34,350 bases of DNA from Methanosarcinales archaeon (GTDB taxonomy: Archaea; Halobacteriota; Methanosarcinia; Methanosarcinales; Methanocomedenaceae): contig JAIOQW010000269.1 of the NCBI GenBank assembly GCA_021108405.1, positions 1 to 34,350 of the forward strand, written 5' to 3'. The position numbers and the translations under genes were made by a program. Every line of letters starts with the position of its first letter. Position 1 is the stretch's first letter. This document shows positions 33,328-34,350 of this stretch, one piece after another. The notes beneath the pieces are model-generated. The model saw nothing but the letters and a program-made list of their open reading frames with translations, did not search any database and was not told where the DNA came from.

Positions 33328-34168
33328 TTTAACACCTTTTGATATTGCTAATAATGTCCGCATGACTCGTACCCTCCATAAAGGGGCAATTTTAATAGTT
33401 GAAGGAACTACTGATATTCGGGTTTATGAACGTTTTTTAAGTAAGACCAAATGTAAGTTTATTCCAGCTCATGGAAAAGATAATGCTATTGGGGCTTTGT
33501 CGATTCTTGAAAAAAAGGGATTTAAAGGTATTTTAACAATTATTGATGCTGACTTCTGGAGACTTGATGGTATAAAACCAAAAACTCCAAATTTATTTTT
33601 AACTGACACACATGATCTTGAAACAATAATCATCTCTTCTGATGCATTCGATAAAATTCTGAATGAGTTTGGATCTGTCAATAAAATAAAGAAACTTAAC
33701 AAACCAATTCGAGAAATGTTGCTGGAAAGCGGTATTCCTATTGGATTTTTACGTTGGATTTCTTCTCCTAATAAAGAAAATATATCTCTATTTTTTAAAA
33801 ATTTATCTTTTTACAAATTTGTAGATAAAAAGACATTGGAAGTGGATATTGACAATTTGATTAAAGAAGTGAAGTTTAATTCAAATAATTCCACACTTGA
33901 TGAAAATTTAATAAAGAAACAACTAATAATTTTAATGAAATCAGAATATGATCCATGGCAAGTTTGTTCTGGACATGATCTAGTTCAAATTTTGTCAATA
34001 GGTTTTTTAAATATATTTGGGAATCATAGAGGTAAGGAAACCACTCCAGAAGTTGTGGATGGATTATTAAGAATTTCTTTTGAATTTTCACACTTCTGTT
34101 TGACCGATCTTTATAAATCAATTGTAGATTGGGAAAAATTGAATCAATCTTTCGAAATTTTGAATTAA
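33317..34168 (+). CDS. ariB: DUF4435 TOPRIM-type nuclease, AriB-like (PARIS defence)
   Basis: The protein (283 aa) has the TOPRIM-like DUF4435 core: ILIVEGTTDIRVYERF with the catalytic glutamate at residue 29, IIDADFWRL with Asp77 and Asp79, and THDLETIII with Glu102. A helical C-terminal part follows. The ATG lies inside the end of ariA (11-base overlap), so the two are cotranslated. In the PARIS system of bacteria AriB is the toxic effector that, once released, cleaves host tRNA and stops phage growth. All acidic residues expected of an active enzyme are kept here. The target in an archaeal host and the trigger are unknown. Confidence 0.75.
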   Translation: MRNNLTPFDIANNVRMTRTLHKGAILIVEGTTDIRVYERFLSKTKCKFIPAHGKDNAIGALSILEKKGFKGILTIIDADFWRLDGIKPKTPNLFLTDTHDLETIIISSDAFDKILNEFGSVNKIKKLNKPIREMLLESGIPIGFLRWISSPNKENISLFFKNLSFYKFVDKKTLEVDIDNLIKEVKFNSNNSTLDENLIKKQLIILMKSEYDPWQVCSGHDLVQILSIGFLNIFGNHRGKETTPEVVDGLLRISFEFSHFCLTDLYKSIVDWEKLNQSFEILN

Positions 34169-34350
34169 TTTATAGCTTTTATATTTTTTCTTAATGAGGC
34201 GTAGGTTTTTATCTTTTAGACGGTGTCTTGGTAGACTTTCCTTGTTTGCGCCTTTTCAGAATTTCTGTGGTGGATGCTTTTGAGAATTTTATCTAAGGCA
34301 ACTCACAAATAATAATTTACCCATTGCTGAACGAAACATCCTTTCAGGCG
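34169..34350. other. Window end without a recognised gene
   Basis: After ariB comes a T-rich run (34180-34195) that could terminate its transcript. On the minus strand a short frame reads IKFSKASTTEILKRRKQGKS and then TKTPSKR with a stop at about 34217; it is preceded by a stop codon within the window and cannot be assigned. No more can be said. Confidence 0.35.

Noticed and set aside
34200-34300. Lys/Arg-rich peptide on the minus strand at the window end
   Set aside because: The frame is about 27 codons between stops with no start codon or family match.

Overview
The window comes from a euryarchaeon, most likely a relative of the Methanosarcinales (methanogen or ANME lineage). The supporting signs are: archaeal-type ribosomal proteins (L7Ae, S28e, L24e, L15e, L37Ae), the archaeal exosome and RNase P genes next to the proteasome alpha subunit, aIF5B, RpoP, KEOPS Pcc1 and prefoldin beta, TATA-box promoters with very short leaders, and two winged-helix regulators of the FilR1/DUF1724 type that is typical of methanogens. 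Lineage below that level is inference. The DNA is AT-rich. TAG is used as an ordinary stop by several genes.

Layout. (1) 1-4155: the 3' end of an unknown gene, then a minus-strand tryptophan operon read trpD-trpF-trpE-trpG. (2) 4156-8607: a divergent intergenic region carrying a structured repeat, a membrane-anchored protein of unknown function, then the translation cluster rpl7ae-rps28e-rpl24e-ndk-infB. (3) 8608-13732: a plastic accessory island. A convergent pair, a UbiA-like membrane prenyltransferase facing a FilR1-type regulator, has been copied repeatedly and has decayed. It holds two intact prenyltransferases, two intact regulators, a 5' stub, an internally deleted copy, a 16-codon regulator tail, a transposase fragment and several repeat elements. 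(4) 13805-20377: an alpha-helical repeat protein, AmrS-type radical SAM enzyme, Cdc48/VAT AAA ATPase, PurA (all minus) and a divergent PAP2 phosphatase. (5) 20378-22600: a dead transposase followed by a three-gene module bracketed by a 49-bp direct repeat: a Gly/Ala-rich secreted peptide, a four-helix membrane protein, and a SpoIIM-family protein fused in frame to the last residues of an ABC permease. It looks like the remains of a bacteriocin-type peptide/export/immunity locus. (6) 22734-31450: the euryarchaeal exosome-proteasome superoperon (L15e, DUF54 RNA-binding protein, Rnp3, Rnp2, PsmA, SBDS, Rrp4, Rrp41, Rrp42, L37Ae, RpoP, Pcc1, prefoldin beta, DHH phosphoesterase). (7) 31451-34350: a gene-poor stretch, then a two-gene AAA ATPase + DUF4435/TOPRIM pair that matches the architecture of the PARIS anti-phage system (AriA/AriB).

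How the parts connect. The superoperon couples ribosome assembly and translation to RNA processing and degradation and to protein turnover. Cdc48, encoded on the other strand in the same window, ends in Ile-Tyr-Gly, an HbYX-like tail of the kind that docks ATPases on the 20S proteasome whose alpha subunit is encoded here. Several superoperon proteins carry unusual acidic C-terminal tails, and the one on L37Ae is made by a 24-bp tandem repeat. The most novel candidates are the repeat-flanked peptide module, the SpoIIM-permease fusion, the decaying prenyltransferase/regulator array with its shared palindromic upstream elements, and the PARIS-like pair.
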